Numbered from the stretch's first letter, positions 16,808 through 25,615 are shown. The stretch is 64,000 nt of DNA from Ilumatobacteraceae bacterium (GCA_013213745.1 JABSQH010000064.1:1-64000); one strand, 5' to 3'. Made by a program: numbers and translations. The notes: a model not told the origin generated them from the sequence alone.

Positions 16808-16826
16808 ACGTCCACGCGGTGGACGT
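16808..16826. repeat. Perfect 8-bp-arm palindrome after the hydroxyacyl-CoA dehydrogenase gene
   Basis: ACGTCCAC-GCG-GTGGACGT starts directly after the stop codon. No T-run follows, so a terminator is not shown. The nonamer CTGAAACGT occurs on each side with a 30-base period (16803 and 16833). The 140-base gap also precedes a whiB gene, so a regulator site is equally possible. Confidence 0.4.
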
Positions 16827-16947
16827 CACCACCTGAAACGTTGTCGCCGCTCATGAGAACGGCGGATGAACAGGAGAAGAACAGCGCCGCGACCGCTTGA
16901 CCCCTCCGCACGGCGTCTCTACGTTCGCCGACGCTGGGAGGTTGGCC

Positions 16948-17208
16948 ATGAGCAGTGTCGAACAGATCGACGGCGAGAACTGGCGCACGCAGGCCGCGTG
17001 TCAGGGCGAGTTCGGTTCGCTCTTCTATCCCCCGTTGCGCACCGAGAAGAAGTCAGCAAAGTCCGCCCGCGAGCAGCGAGCCAAGGCCGTCTGCGAGGGT
17101 TGCCCCGTGCGTACCGACTGTCTCGACCATGCGGTCCGCAGCGGCGAGCGGCACGGGGTCTGGGGCGGCCTCACCGACGTGGAACGCCAGCACCTGCGCT
17201 CGGCGTGA
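16948..17208 (+). CDS. WhiB-family iron-sulfur transcription factor
   Basis: The 86-residue protein carries the four cysteines of the WhiB cluster site (one in TQAACQGEFG, then CEGCPVRTDC) and the GVWGGL turn followed by ERQHLR. WhiB proteins bind a [4Fe-4S] cluster and usually act with the principal sigma factor. The ATG at 16948 follows a strong GGGAGG site by 7 nt. Phe/Tyr-Pro after the first Cys (LFYPP) and a basic KSAREQRAKAVC helix fit the WhiB1/WhiB2-like group, but the subgroup is not certain. Confidence 0.92.
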   Translation: MSSVEQIDGENWRTQAACQGEFGSLFYPPLRTEKKSAKSAREQRAKAVCEGCPVRTDCLDHAVRSGERHGVWGGLTDVERQHLRSA

Positions 17209-17227
17209 CCGCGCACGTCGCGCACGC

Positions 17228-18940
17228 TCAACCCAGACGCGGACCGGCGATTCGGAGGTCGTCGCGGCGGCGCGTCCGCCCGTCGGCATCGAGCTGACCG
17301 AGGATCGGCAGCGCGTACTTTCGGCTCGTGCCCGAGGCATCGCGGAACTGCGCGACGGTGAAGCCGGCGGGATGCTCATCGAGCAACTGGCGGGCGATCC
17401 CGGCGGCGAGTTCGATCGCGCTGGCGTGAAAAACCACACCATCGCGTTCGATCAGCGATCCGCGGCGCACCAGCTCGCGCAGCTCATCGCGTGACGTTCC
17501 CTCGGGAGTGACGGGTTGCAGACCACCGGCTTCGAGAACGGCCAACACGGGGTGGTCGGCGAATGGGTCGACGGCACCGGCGTGGCGCACTCGCCCCCCG
17601 TCGAGTTCGAGTTCGTCGCTGACCTCGGCGGCGGCGCGCTGGCGCTCGTCGAGCGCGGCGACGTCGACACCGAGCCCATCGGCTGCGTCAACCATCGCTT
17701 CCAGCTCGCGGTGCACCCGTTCGAGTTCGGCTGCGGTCGTCACCCACTGACCCAGGGTCGGCTCGACACGCTCGCCGGTCAGCAACTCGAGCTCATCGAC
17801 ATCGACCCACCCGCGCTCGCGTACAACACGCTCGAGCGAGCGGTCGGGCGCAGCGTCGCCAGCGCGAGTCACCGGTGCGATGTCGAGGATCTCACCACCG
17901 CCGACGGTCTCGGATCGACCTGACTCGCGCAGCACGTAGCGATCTCCGGGCAGGACCGGCACCGGCGTGTCGAGAAAGACCCGCACTGCGCCCTGCGACC
18001 CTGGGGGCAACGACTCACCACCGAGTACTCGCACCTTCGCCGGGAACGAGCCGCTGCCCACGAACGCAACGTACGACCCCCGGCGTGACACCTCGTGATC
18101 GAGCGATGCAAGCACCGCCAACGAGGCATCGAAGCGATTGGTGGGCAGCCACCGGTTCGCCTCGACCAAGGCGTCGCCGCGGCTGACATCATCGACCCCG
18201 ACGCCGGTGAGATTGACCGCGACGCGTTCGCCTGGACCGATCTCGTCGAGCTGACGACCGGCGCTCTGGAGGGCGCGGACCCGCACCGGCCGATCGTCGG
18301 GGGTGACGATGAGCGAGTCATCGCTACGGAGTGAGCCGCCGGCGAGGGTGCCGGTGACAACGGTTCCGCTGCCCGTGGCGGCAAAGGCGCGGTCGATCCA
18401 CAGTCGAGGATGGCCACGATCGGCGGTGGGCGAGGTATCTGCGAGCACGGTGTCGATGGCGGCACGGAGTTCATCGATGCCCTGACCCGTCGGTGCGGCG
18501 ACCGCCACGACCGGCGCGTCGGCGAGCATCGTGCCGGCGAGGTGCTCGGCCACGTCGAGATGGGCGAGCTCGAGCAGATCGTCGTCGACCAGATCGGTCA
18601 TCGTCAGCGCCACCACACCCGCGTCGGTTCCGAGGAGCTCGAGAATGCGCAGGTGCTCCTCGGACTGCGGCTTCCACCCCTCAACCGCCGACACCACGAA
18701 CAGCGTGGCACTGACGCCGCCGACGCCGGCGAGCATGTTGCCCAAGAACCGCACGTGCCCGGGAACGTCGACGATGCTCAACGCCCGTCCCGACGGCAAC
18801 TCGGTGTGGGCGAATCCGAGGTCGATCGTCAGTCCACGTCGCTGCTCCTCTTCCAGCCGGTCGGGATCGGTGCCGGTGAGTGCCTGGACGAGCGTCGACT
18901 TTCCGTGGTCGACGTGACCAGCGGTGGCGATGACGCTCAC
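17228..18940 (-). CDS. selB: Selenocysteine-specific elongation factor SelB
   Basis: SelB delivers selenocysteyl-tRNA to UGA codons that carry a SECIS element. The 570-residue protein starts with VIATAGHVDHGKSTLVQALT, then RGLTIDLGFAH, IVDVPGHVRFLGNMLAGVGG, and the later domains typical of SelB including GSGTVVTGTLAGG and four short winged helices at the C-terminus (SRDELRELVRRGSLIERDG; FRDASGTSRKYALPILGQLD). The GTG at 18940 overlaps the selA stop (GTGA). No tRNA-Sec gene or selD was found in the window. Confidence 0.95.
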   Translation of the reverse strand: MSVIATAGHVDHGKSTLVQALTGTDPDRLEEEQRRGLTIDLGFAHTELPSGRALSIVDVPGHVRFLGNMLAGVGGVSATLFVVSAVEGWKPQSEEHLRILELLGTDAGVVALTMTDLVDDDLLELAHLDVAEHLAGTMLADAPVVAVAAPTGQGIDELRAAIDTVLADTSPTADRGHPRLWIDRAFAATGSGTVVTGTLAGGSLRSDDSLIVTPDDRPVRVRALQSAGRQLDEIGPGERVAVNLTGVGVDDVSRGDALVEANRWLPTNRFDASLAVLASLDHEVSRRGSYVAFVGSGSFPAKVRVLGGESLPPGSQGAVRVFLDTPVPVLPGDRYVLRESGRSETVGGGEILDIAPVTRAGDAAPDRSLERVVRERGWVDVDELELLTGERVEPTLGQWVTTAAELERVHRELEAMVDAADGLGVDVAALDERQRAAAEVSDELELDGGRVRHAGAVDPFADHPVLAVLEAGGLQPVTPEGTSRDELRELVRRGSLIERDGVVFHASAIELAAGIARQLLDEHPAGFTVAQFRDASGTSRKYALPILGQLDADGRTRRRDDLRIAGPRLG

Positions 18941-20229
18941 GACGCCACGTCGATGATCGCCTGGGCGATGGCGGCGTCGTCGACAGGCTGCACCGATCGG
19001 AGATCGAGCAAGGTCCGGTCGTCGACCCGACGGGCGATGATTGCGTGCTCGCGGGCGCGCAGGGCATCGACGACGTCGATGTCGAGTTCGACTCCCCACG
19101 AAGGCATCGTCACACCGGGCGCCGACCCGGCTCCGGGCAGAGCCTGAGTGGGGATCGCCCGTGACCCTGGCGCCGCCGAGGCGACCGTCTCCACGATCGC
19201 TGTTGCGCGGCGTTCCAGCTCGTCGATCGGCGCGGCGGCCATGGTCCAGAAGGGCACCTGCGTGACGACATCGCGGTCGAGGTATGCCAGCGCGAGTGAT
19301 TGCAGGGCATGCAACACCAGGCCGCCGGGGCGCAGGGCACGCGCCAACGGGTGACGCATGCACCGCTCGACGAGATCGCGCTGCCCGGCGATGATGCCGG
19401 CCTGAGGGCCACCCAAAAGCTTGTCGCCGCTGAAGGTGACGAGCGCTGCACCGTCGCGCAGGGTCTGGACCGCGGCGGGTTCATCGGCCAGCCACGCGGG
19501 CGGCGGACCGGCCAACCACGGGCAATCGGCATCGATCAGCCCACTGCCGATATCAGCGACGACCGGCACGTCGAGGGTGGCCAGGTCGGCCACCGATGTG
19601 TCTTCGACGAAGCCGTCGATGCGGTAGTTGCTCGGATGTACCTTGAGCACGAGCGCGGCATCGACGTCATCGCGCTCGACCGCCCGGCGGTAGTCGTCGA
19701 GCCGGGTGCGGTTAGTGGTGCCAACGTCCACCAGTCGGGCGCCGCTGCGTTCCATCACATCGGGGACGCGGAACGAGCCACCGATCTCCACGCTCTCGCC
19801 GCGGCTCACCGGTACGTCGCGGCCCTCGGCCAACGCGGCGAGGACGAGCAAGACCGCAGCGGCGTTGTTGTTGACCACCATCGCCGCCTCGGTCTGGCAG
19901 AGGCGGGCGAACAGTGAGCCGACGGCGTGCTGCCGCGAGCCACGTTCGCCGGTTACCAAATCGAACTCCACGGTGATCGCTTCGTAAGGCGGATCGAACG
20001 AGTTCGGTGCTCGCCCGAGGTTCGTGTGCAGGAGCACGCCGGTGGCGTTGATCACCGGCGTGAGCAGCGTGCGCGAGAAGTTGGCGGCGCGCTGTTCGTA
20101 CTCGTCGACGGCATCGTCGGCGATCGCCTGGCGAGCAAGGTCGACGAGGATCGGATGAGGAATGCCGCGACCAGCGAGTCGTTGCGCCAGCGCGTTCACC
20201 GAGGGTGGCCGCGTGCGGGGCGCGGTCAT
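18937..20229 (-). CDS. selA: L-seryl-tRNA(Sec) selenium transferase
   Basis: SelA converts seryl-tRNA(Sec) to selenocysteyl-tRNA with selenophosphate, using PLP. The 430-residue enzyme shows INATGVLLHTNLGRAP, VVNNNAAAVLLVLAALAEG, VSRGESVEIGGSFRVPDVM, LKVHPSNYRIDGF, DIGSGLID and the PLP lysine motif FSGDKLLGGPQAGII. The ATG at 20229 follows GAGGGCGAG; the longer upstream frame overlaps the next gene region and lacks coding character. It is coupled to selB. Confidence 0.95.
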   Translation of the reverse strand: MTAPRTRPPSVNALAQRLAGRGIPHPILVDLARQAIADDAVDEYEQRAANFSRTLLTPVINATGVLLHTNLGRAPNSFDPPYEAITVEFDLVTGERGSRQHAVGSLFARLCQTEAAMVVNNNAAAVLLVLAALAEGRDVPVSRGESVEIGGSFRVPDVMERSGARLVDVGTTNRTRLDDYRRAVERDDVDAALVLKVHPSNYRIDGFVEDTSVADLATLDVPVVADIGSGLIDADCPWLAGPPPAWLADEPAAVQTLRDGAALVTFSGDKLLGGPQAGIIAGQRDLVERCMRHPLARALRPGGLVLHALQSLALAYLDRDVVTQVPFWTMAAAPIDELERRATAIVETVASAAPGSRAIPTQALPGAGSAPGVTMPSWGVELDIDVVDALRAREHAIIARRVDDRTLLDLRSVQPVDDAAIAQAIIDVAS

Positions 20230-20269
20230 CTGCTCGCCCTCGGCGTCACGTCTCGAACTGGGTCGCCGA

Positions 20270-20458
20270 TCAGTCGTTGGACGACTCGCCGTCGTCGAGC
20301 TTGTCGATTGCGTCCTTGGCCATCTCGGCGCCCTGGTCGACCTTGTCGTCGTGACCGCCAACCTTGTCCTTGATCATGCCCTTGCCCTTGTCGATTCCAC
20401 CTTTGATCTTGTCCTTGTTGGACGAAGCGAGATTCTTGGCCTTGTCGAACATGCTCAC
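20270..20458 (-). CDS. Small helical protein of the MT0933/Rv0909-type antitoxin family
   Basis: The 62-residue lysine/aspartate-rich protein (SMFDKAKNLASSNKDKIKGG, then GHDDKVDQGAEMAKDAIDKL) matches short actinobacterial proteins annotated as MT0933-like antitoxins. The GTG at 20458 follows AAGGGA by 7 nt. No toxin partner with a recognisable fold is next to it; the neighbouring 71-residue gene is not a known toxin. A stress or antitoxin role is therefore family inference only. Confidence 0.75.
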   Translation of the reverse strand: MSMFDKAKNLASSNKDKIKGGIDKGKGMIKDKVGGHDDKVDQGAEMAKDAIDKLDDGESSND

Positions 20459-20517
20459 TGGGGATTCCCTTCTCACGGCGGTCGCGGAGTCGACCGGGTA
20501 GGGCGATCGTACGGCAC

Positions 20518-20733
20518 TCATCGCCGGTGGCGCACACCACCGAGGGCGGCGAGCGCATCGTCGAGCGTGCGCGCCCCGTGTTCGAGCGCTGTGCGCTCCC
20601 AGTGCTCGTCATCGGGCGTCGATCCGCAGCAGTGCTCCCAGAGGATGCGCGCGTGTTGCGCATCGGTTGGGTCTCCGTGTCGCCACACCCAATGCTCGGC
20701 GCGCTCGTTGAGGATCATGCGGGTGTCAGACAC
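20518..20733 (-). CDS. Conserved-looking 71-residue protein, function unknown
   Basis: The product (SDTRMILNERAEHWVWRHGD ... HARILWEHCCGSTPDDEHWE) has a GTG start with a GGGGG site 4 nt upstream. It contains adjacent cysteines in EHCCGS and several Trp and His residues, but no family is recognised. Its start overlaps the end of the broken DUF2817 gene by 8 nt, as though it were once the next gene in that operon. Confidence 0.55.
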   Translation of the reverse strand: MSDTRMILNERAEHWVWRHGDPTDAQHARILWEHCCGSTPDDEHWERTALEHGARTLDDALAALGGVRHRR

Positions 20734-21107
20734 GGTCCCCCTCTGGTTCGGGCGGCTCCTGACCGTCTGGGCACAGCACTGGATGAAGCTCGGCGTAGCC
20801 GGCGTTGGGCGCTGGACTGCGACCGTCGCGGTTCCAGTTGCGGTTGAGGTCGACGTTCGACTCGGTCTGCCGTCGCCAGTTGGCCATCCTCCACGGGTTC
20901 ACTGCGTGGACGAAGACGATTCGCACGTCGCCGAGCGGCTCGGCTGACCAACGGTCGAGCGCCGCGCACTGGATCGCCGAGCTGGAGAAGCGCTCGTCGC
21001 CGTGGACGCCGGAGAACACGAGCAGCGCCGTCGATGCGAAACCTCGCGCGACACTCGTCGTAGGTCAATGGAAAGCGGAACGGGCGCCAGGTCGGCGCCG
21101 ATCTCAT
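20726..21107 (-). pseudogene. Truncated, frameshifted DUF2817 (M14-like zinc carboxypeptidase) gene
   Basis: The piece from about 21040 to 20726 reads LLVFSGVHGDERFSSSAIQ, NPWRMANWRRQTESNVDLN, RNW and GYAELHPVLCPDG, the central zinc-peptidase core of DUF2817 (HGxE ... NVDLNRNW). The family's N-terminal segment PFRFPLTYDECRARF is present just upstream but in another frame, and the roughly 40 residues normally between them are missing. The protein also ends about 200 residues too early. The gene therefore appears to have suffered an internal deletion with frameshift and a C-terminal loss. A shortened functional product cannot be fully excluded. Confidence 0.65.
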
Positions 21108-21150
21108 CGCCGGTCCCATCCGCCTACGAAGTACCAGACGCGCTTGGTCG

Positions 21151-21156
21151 TACGAT
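21151..21156 (+). promoter_or_regulatory. Putative -10 element of dut (leaderless start)
   Basis: TACGAT fits the actinobacterial TANNNT -10 pattern and ends 7 nt before the dut GTG, so transcription would begin at or next to the start codon. No clear -35 is seen. Confidence 0.45.
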
Positions 21157-21163
21157 CCTGGGC

Positions 21164-21601
21164 GTGTCCATCTCGGTTCCCATCGTCCGTCTCGACCCCG
21201 ACCTGCCGCTGCCCGAGTACGCCCGTGACGGCGATGCCGGCATCGACCTCGTCGCCCGCGAGCCGGCGAACTTGCCAGCGGGGGGTGGACGCGCCCTCGT
21301 GGCCACCGGCATCTCGATCGCCGTGCCGGCGGGCCACGGCGGGTTCGTGCTTCCCCGATCGGGAATGGCCGCCAAGCACGGCATCAGCATCGTCAACGCG
21401 CCGGGCCTCATCGACAGCGGATATCGAGGCGAGGTGAAGGTGGCGCTGATCAACACCGATCCCGACGACGACTACGAGATCGCACGCGGTGACCGGGTCG
21501 CACAGCTCGTGATCATGCCGGTCGAACGCATCGGCTGGCAGGTCACCGATGAGCTCGACGGCGCCGACCGCGGCGGCGGCTTCGGCCACTCCGGTCGCTG
21601 A
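21164..21601 (+). CDS. dut: dUTP diphosphatase
   Basis: Dut hydrolyses dUTP to dUMP, keeping uracil out of DNA and supplying dTMP synthesis. All five trimeric dUTPase motifs are seen in the 145-residue protein: DGDAGIDLVA, PRSGMAAKHGISI, NAPGLIDSGYRGEVKVALIN, RGDRVAQLVI and RGGGFGHSGR. The GTG at 21164 is chosen because it sits just downstream of a TACGAT hexamer and begins 13 residues before the first conserved strand, as in homologues. Confidence 0.97.
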   Translation: MSISVPIVRLDPDLPLPEYARDGDAGIDLVAREPANLPAGGGRALVATGISIAVPAGHGGFVLPRSGMAAKHGISIVNAPGLIDSGYRGEVKVALINTDPDDDYEIARGDRVAQLVIMPVERIGWQVTDELDGADRGGGFGHSGR

Positions 21602-21682
21602 AGCCGCGGCGAACCCCTCGAAGGCACACAGTCACGTTCCCTTCGCCGCCGCGGTATGGGGCGTGTGCGTGCCGGTGACCGA

Positions 21683-21734
21683 GACACGATCGCCCCAAAG
21701 CGAAGTCCGCGCACGTTTGGGGCGGGATCGTGTC
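21683..21734. repeat. Long imperfect inverted repeat between dut and a NUDIX gene
   Basis: The left arm GACACGATCGCCCCAAA pairs with TTTGGGGCGGGATCGTGTC except for a two-base bulge, around a 16-base loop. It lies between two convergent genes and has no T-run, so it may be a bidirectional terminator or a dispersed repeat. Confidence 0.6.
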
Positions 21735-21762
21735 AACTGAGTGCGGTGGCATTCGGGTCCGA

Positions 21763-22458
21763 CTACCCCCAGGCGAACACGGGCTGCTCGAAGTGCTCGA
21801 CGCGTTCGTCGATGCGGCCATCGAGGCCGACCCAGCGGAACTGCACGAGTAGCGCTCCGGTCGGTGCGTGAATCAGGTCGCCGCCGAGGGGCACTTGGAC
21901 CACCGGACGGTCGCTCTCAGGGATCGAGACGAAACGCGGCGAATCGGCTCGTTGGAGGTGGTGCACGCCGATGCGATACGCCGCCAGCACCTCGTCGGGA
22001 GCAGGACGCAGTACGGCATCGGCCCCGCCCCACACGACAACCGGCGTGATCACGTAGCCAGAGCGCGTCGGATAGTCGTCGAGCAACCCGAGGACGCGAC
22101 TCTCATCGAGTTCGAGACCGACCTCCTCATGGGTCTCCCGCAGCGCCGCCGTGATCGGTGTCTCGCCGTGGTCGAGGCGGCCGCCAGGCAACGCCCATTG
22201 CGATGCATGGGTGTTCAGCCCGGCGCTCCGCCGACACAGAACGAAGGCAGCGCCACCCGCCACGCCTGCCATTTGACCGTCGAGGTCGGAGGTGTCGGAG
22301 GGCACGACCTCCATGTTCTGCGCGGTCACGCCGTGGGGGTCATGGAGATCGTCTCCGGAGGTCGAGTCGACGAGCACGATCGCCACCGCAGCATGGCGGC
22401 GCCCGTCGAGGGCCACCTCTCGACGCCGGTGTGCAGCGAGGTTGCGGACGATCCGCAC
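21763..22458 (-). CDS. NUDIX hydrolase, possibly CoA/nucleotide pyrophosphatase
   Basis: The 231-residue protein has an N-terminal helical part (RIVRNLAAHRRREVALDGRR) and the NUDIX box G-x5-E-x7-RE-x2-EE-x-GL within GGRLDHGETPITAALRET and HEEVGLEL. The segment LNTHASQWALPGG before the box resembles CoA pyrophosphatases, although the strict CoA motif is not complete. The GTG at 22458 lies 15 nt after the stop of the YibE/F gene, suggesting one transcript. Substrate is not determined. Confidence 0.8.
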   Translation of the reverse strand: MRIVRNLAAHRRREVALDGRRHAAVAIVLVDSTSGDDLHDPHGVTAQNMEVVPSDTSDLDGQMAGVAGGAAFVLCRRSAGLNTHASQWALPGGRLDHGETPITAALRETHEEVGLELDESRVLGLLDDYPTRSGYVITPVVVWGGADAVLRPAPDEVLAAYRIGVHHLQRADSPRFVSIPESDRPVVQVPLGGDLIHAPTGALLVQFRWVGLDGRIDERVEHFEQPVFAWG

Positions 22459-22472
22459 CCGCAGCTCTGGGG

Positions 22473-23735
22473 TCAGCTCGACCGGCGGCGGGATGGCCCC
22501 GGCGGTTGTGGCGGCGGCGGGATCGTTCCGCCGGTCGTGGGCGGTGGTGTTTCGGTGTTCGGTTGGATCGTCGATGACACCACCTTCGCAGCCAACGCAG
22601 TGGCGATCGGCACCGAGGCGACCAATCCGATCGACCCGACGAGGGCCCGCACGATCTCGACGGCCACGATCTCCCGTGTGGCCACCGAGCCGATCGACTG
22701 ATCGGCTTCGCTGAACAACAACAACAGCGGCAGAGCTGCACCCGCATACGCCAGGAACAACGTGTTCACCGTCGAGGAGATGTGATCGCGGCCGATGCGC
22801 AGCGCCGGCTGGACGAGATCTCGGAAGCCGGCATCGGGCGTCGCCCGCTTCAACTCCCACACCGCCGACACTTGGGTGACCGTCACGTCGTCGAGCACGC
22901 CGAGCGCGCCGATCACGACGCCTGCGAGCAACAGTCCGCGCGGGTCGATGTCGCTGCCGAGCGCGGTCAAGAAACCAACCGAGTCGTCGGACAGGCCCGT
23001 GAACTTCGATGCGGTGAGGAAGATCCACGCCAACGCGCCGGTGATCGCCAAGCTGGCGAACGTCGCCAACAGGGCCACCACGGTGGCCAGCGTGATGCCA
23101 TGGGCGAGAAAGAGTGCAACAAAGGCGATCGCCCCAGCAGCGACCAGCGCGATCGCCACAGGATTCCGACCGTCGAGCAACGCGGGCAGTGCGAACACGA
23201 CGATCACCATGAGGCTCATGGCCAGTCCTGCGAGCGCACCGAGCCCGCGCCAACGACCGAGCACGAGAATCGCGGCCACGAACAACACCAGCAACAACAA
23301 CATCGGGGTCGACCGCTGGAAGTCGAAGAACGTGATCAGCTCGGTGCCGTCGGGCAAGGCTTCGACGTCGATGAGGATGCCGTCACCGTCGGCGATCGTG
23401 CTCGACAAGGGCTGCTCGATCGTGCGTGTCTCACTCTCGAGATCACCGCCCTCGATGCGTATCTCGATGAGCTTGCACGCCAGCAACGGGTCGAAGTCGC
23501 AGGGCACTTCTTCGACCGCCGTGACGGTTGCGGGGATCGGGTCGCCGTCGAGCCCGAGCGGATCGATCCGGCCATCATCGCCACCGGGCCACAACACGAT
23601 CAGACCGAGTACGACAACGACGGCACAGGCTCCCACTGTCCACCACAAGGCCCGCCGCACGACCGGATCGACAGCGTCCTCGATCTCGCCATGGGTCGCC
23701 GCGTCGATGGCACCGTGACTGTGGTCGTGACCCAT
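22473..23735 (-). CDS. YibE/F-family integral membrane protein
   Basis: The 420-residue protein has a His-rich N-terminus (GHDHSHGAIDAATHGE), one span, an extracytoplasmic domain (about residues 60-135) and a block of seven or more spans with GLAMSLMVIVVFALPALLDG, SDDSVGFLTALGSDIDPRGL, GALGVLDDVTVTQVSAVWEL and STVNTLFLAYAGAALPLLL. These are the hallmarks of YibE/YibF proteins, whose transport substrate is unknown. A proline/threonine-rich tail ends the protein. Confidence 0.88.
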   Translation of the reverse strand: MGHDHSHGAIDAATHGEIEDAVDPVVRRALWWTVGACAVVVVLGLIVLWPGGDDGRIDPLGLDGDPIPATVTAVEEVPCDFDPLLACKLIEIRIEGGDLESETRTIEQPLSSTIADGDGILIDVEALPDGTELITFFDFQRSTPMLLLLVLFVAAILVLGRWRGLGALAGLAMSLMVIVVFALPALLDGRNPVAIALVAAGAIAFVALFLAHGITLATVVALLATFASLAITGALAWIFLTASKFTGLSDDSVGFLTALGSDIDPRGLLLAGVVIGALGVLDDVTVTQVSAVWELKRATPDAGFRDLVQPALRIGRDHISSTVNTLFLAYAGAALPLLLLFSEADQSIGSVATREIVAVEIVRALVGSIGLVASVPIATALAAKVVSSTIQPNTETPPPTTGGTIPPPPQPPGPSRRRSS

Positions 23736-23799
23736 CCCACGAGTGTGGTGCGCTCGCGTCGAGCGTTGGCGTCAATCGGTCGACACCGACCGCAGCGGC

Positions 23800-25536
23800 C
23801 TACAGCGAGCGGTAGCCGTTGGTGATCGGGAGCCGCCGGTCCTTCCCGAACGCCTTGCGACTCACACGCACGCCGGGTGGCGATTGACGGCGCTTGTATT
23901 CGGCGACATCGACTAGCCGCGTGATCCGCTCGACCAGCGCCTCGTCGTACCCCATGTCGACGATTTCGGCAGCGGTGCGGTCATCTTCGACGTAGCGCTC
24001 GAGGATCGGATCGAGCACGTCGTACGGGGGCAAGCTCTCGTCGTCACGCTGGTCGGGGCGCAACTCCGCAGAGGGAGGTTTGGTGATGACGTCGTCGGGG
24101 ATCGGCGGCGTCGCTCCGCGCCGCGCGGCCTCGGCGTTGACGTAGCGACACAGGTCGTACACCCGCAGCTTGAGCACGTCTTTGATCACGCCGTAGCCAC
24201 CAACCGAGTCGCCGTAGATGGTGAAGTAGCCGACGGCCATCTCGCTCTTGTTGCCGGTGGTGAGCACCATCCACCCGAACTCGTTCGACAACGCCATGAG
24301 GATCTGACCGCGACAACGGCTCTGCACGTTCTCGAGGGTCAGCCCCGGCTCGCGGCCGGCAAACGACGGGGCGAGCATGTCGAGGAACGCACTGAACGCC
24401 GGCTCGATCGAGATCGTGCGGTAGTCGATGCCGAGATTGGTGGCCAACAGCGCGGCATCGGTCTTGGAGTGGTCGCTCGAATACCGAGATGGCATCGATA
24501 CTCCGTGCACGTGTTCTGGACCGAGCGCGTCCGCAGCGATGCACGCCACCAACGTCGAGTCGATGCCGCCCGACAGCCCGATGACCACGTCGTCGAAGCC
24601 GTTCTTCGAGCAATAGTCGCGGGTTCCCAACACGAGCGCGTCGTACAGCTCGCGGTCTGCGTCGAGTGGTTCGACGATCCGTGCGGCCGCCGGGTCGTGA
24701 GCGCTCGCCGTCGACACTGTCGACACGTGCACCGTCGGCAGCAACGGGTCGGTGAGCCGTCCACGCGGGTCGAGGAGCCGTTTGCGGTACACGGGAGGGA
24801 CGGGAACGTCGACGATCGAGAGATCGTCGACGAACGAGGGAGATCGCGCCAACAGGCGACCATCGTGGTCGACCACGACCGAGCCGCCGTCGAAGACGAG
24901 CTCGTCCTGCCCACCGACCTGGTTGACGTAGGCGATCGCACAGTGCGCGTCGGTGGCCCGCGTCGACAACATCGACTCGCGTCGGCGCTGCTTGCCGATG
25001 CTGAACGGAGAGGCGTTGATGTTGATGTTGAGCTCCGCGCCGGCCGCTGCCTGTTGCGCGACGGCGCCGGTCGGACTCCATACGTCTTCACAGATCGAGA
25101 TGCCGACCGGCACCCCAGCAACGATGTAGAGCTTGAGCGGGTCTGAACCGTCGCCAGGAACGAAGTAGCGGGCCTCGTCGAACACCGTCGAGTTGGGCAG
25201 CAGCCGTTTGTGGTAGCGACCGACAACGTCGCCGCCGGTGCAGACAGCTGCGGCGTTGTACAGATCGCGACCGCGATCGACAAAGCCGATCACTGCTGCG
25301 CACCGACGCGTGTGAGCGGCGATCTTGGCCAACGCGTCGAGGTTGTCCTCGACGAATCCGGGCTTGAGCACGAGGTCTTCTGGCGGGTAGCCGGTGACAG
25401 CCAACTCGGGGAAGGCGACGATGTCGCAGCCCGCGTCCTCGGCGCGGTCGTACGCGTCGACGATCTGTTCGACGTTGCCCGTCAGGTCACCGACGGTCGG
25501 GTTGATCTGGGCGAGAGCAACGCGCACGATCGCCAT
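23800..25536 (-). CDS. nadE: Glutamine-dependent NAD+ synthetase
   Basis: NadE amidates nicotinic acid adenine dinucleotide to NAD+ using glutamine. The 578-residue protein has an N-terminal nitrilase-fold glutaminase with catalytic E44 (FPELAVTGYPPEDL), K110 (YHKRLLPN) and C149 (GISICEDVW), then a synthetase domain with the pyrophosphate loop VIGLSGGIDSTLVACIAADA, and GNKSEMAVGYFTIYGDSVGG. The C-terminal EYKRRQSPPGVRVSRKAFGK is also typical. Length fits the bacterial two-domain type. Confidence 0.96.
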   Translation of the reverse strand: MAIVRVALAQINPTVGDLTGNVEQIVDAYDRAEDAGCDIVAFPELAVTGYPPEDLVLKPGFVEDNLDALAKIAAHTRRCAAVIGFVDRGRDLYNAAAVCTGGDVVGRYHKRLLPNSTVFDEARYFVPGDGSDPLKLYIVAGVPVGISICEDVWSPTGAVAQQAAAGAELNININASPFSIGKQRRRESMLSTRATDAHCAIAYVNQVGGQDELVFDGGSVVVDHDGRLLARSPSFVDDLSIVDVPVPPVYRKRLLDPRGRLTDPLLPTVHVSTVSTASAHDPAAARIVEPLDADRELYDALVLGTRDYCSKNGFDDVVIGLSGGIDSTLVACIAADALGPEHVHGVSMPSRYSSDHSKTDAALLATNLGIDYRTISIEPAFSAFLDMLAPSFAGREPGLTLENVQSRCRGQILMALSNEFGWMVLTTGNKSEMAVGYFTIYGDSVGGYGVIKDVLKLRVYDLCRYVNAEAARRGATPPIPDDVITKPPSAELRPDQRDDESLPPYDVLDPILERYVEDDRTAAEIVDMGYDEALVERITRLVDVAEYKRRQSPPGVRVSRKAFGKDRRLPITNGYRSL

Positions 25537-25615
25537 GACGTCAGGCTAGTGACGCTTCGAGCGACACCGCACGATCCGATGCGGTCGGCCTCGACCGATC
25601 TGGCACTATGACCAG

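Noticed and set aside
16808-16826. Rho-independent terminator after the hydroxyacyl-CoA dehydrogenase gene
   Set aside because: The palindrome lacks a T-run, so it is listed only as a repeat.
20270-20733. A toxin-antitoxin pair formed by the two small genes after selA
   Set aside because: The 71-residue neighbour shows no toxin motif and the genes are not coupled; only the antitoxin-family label for the first is kept.
22782-23825. Long plus-strand frames opposite the YibE/F gene
   Set aside because: Low-complexity His/Arg/Gln composition and no ribosome site; typical antisense shadow.
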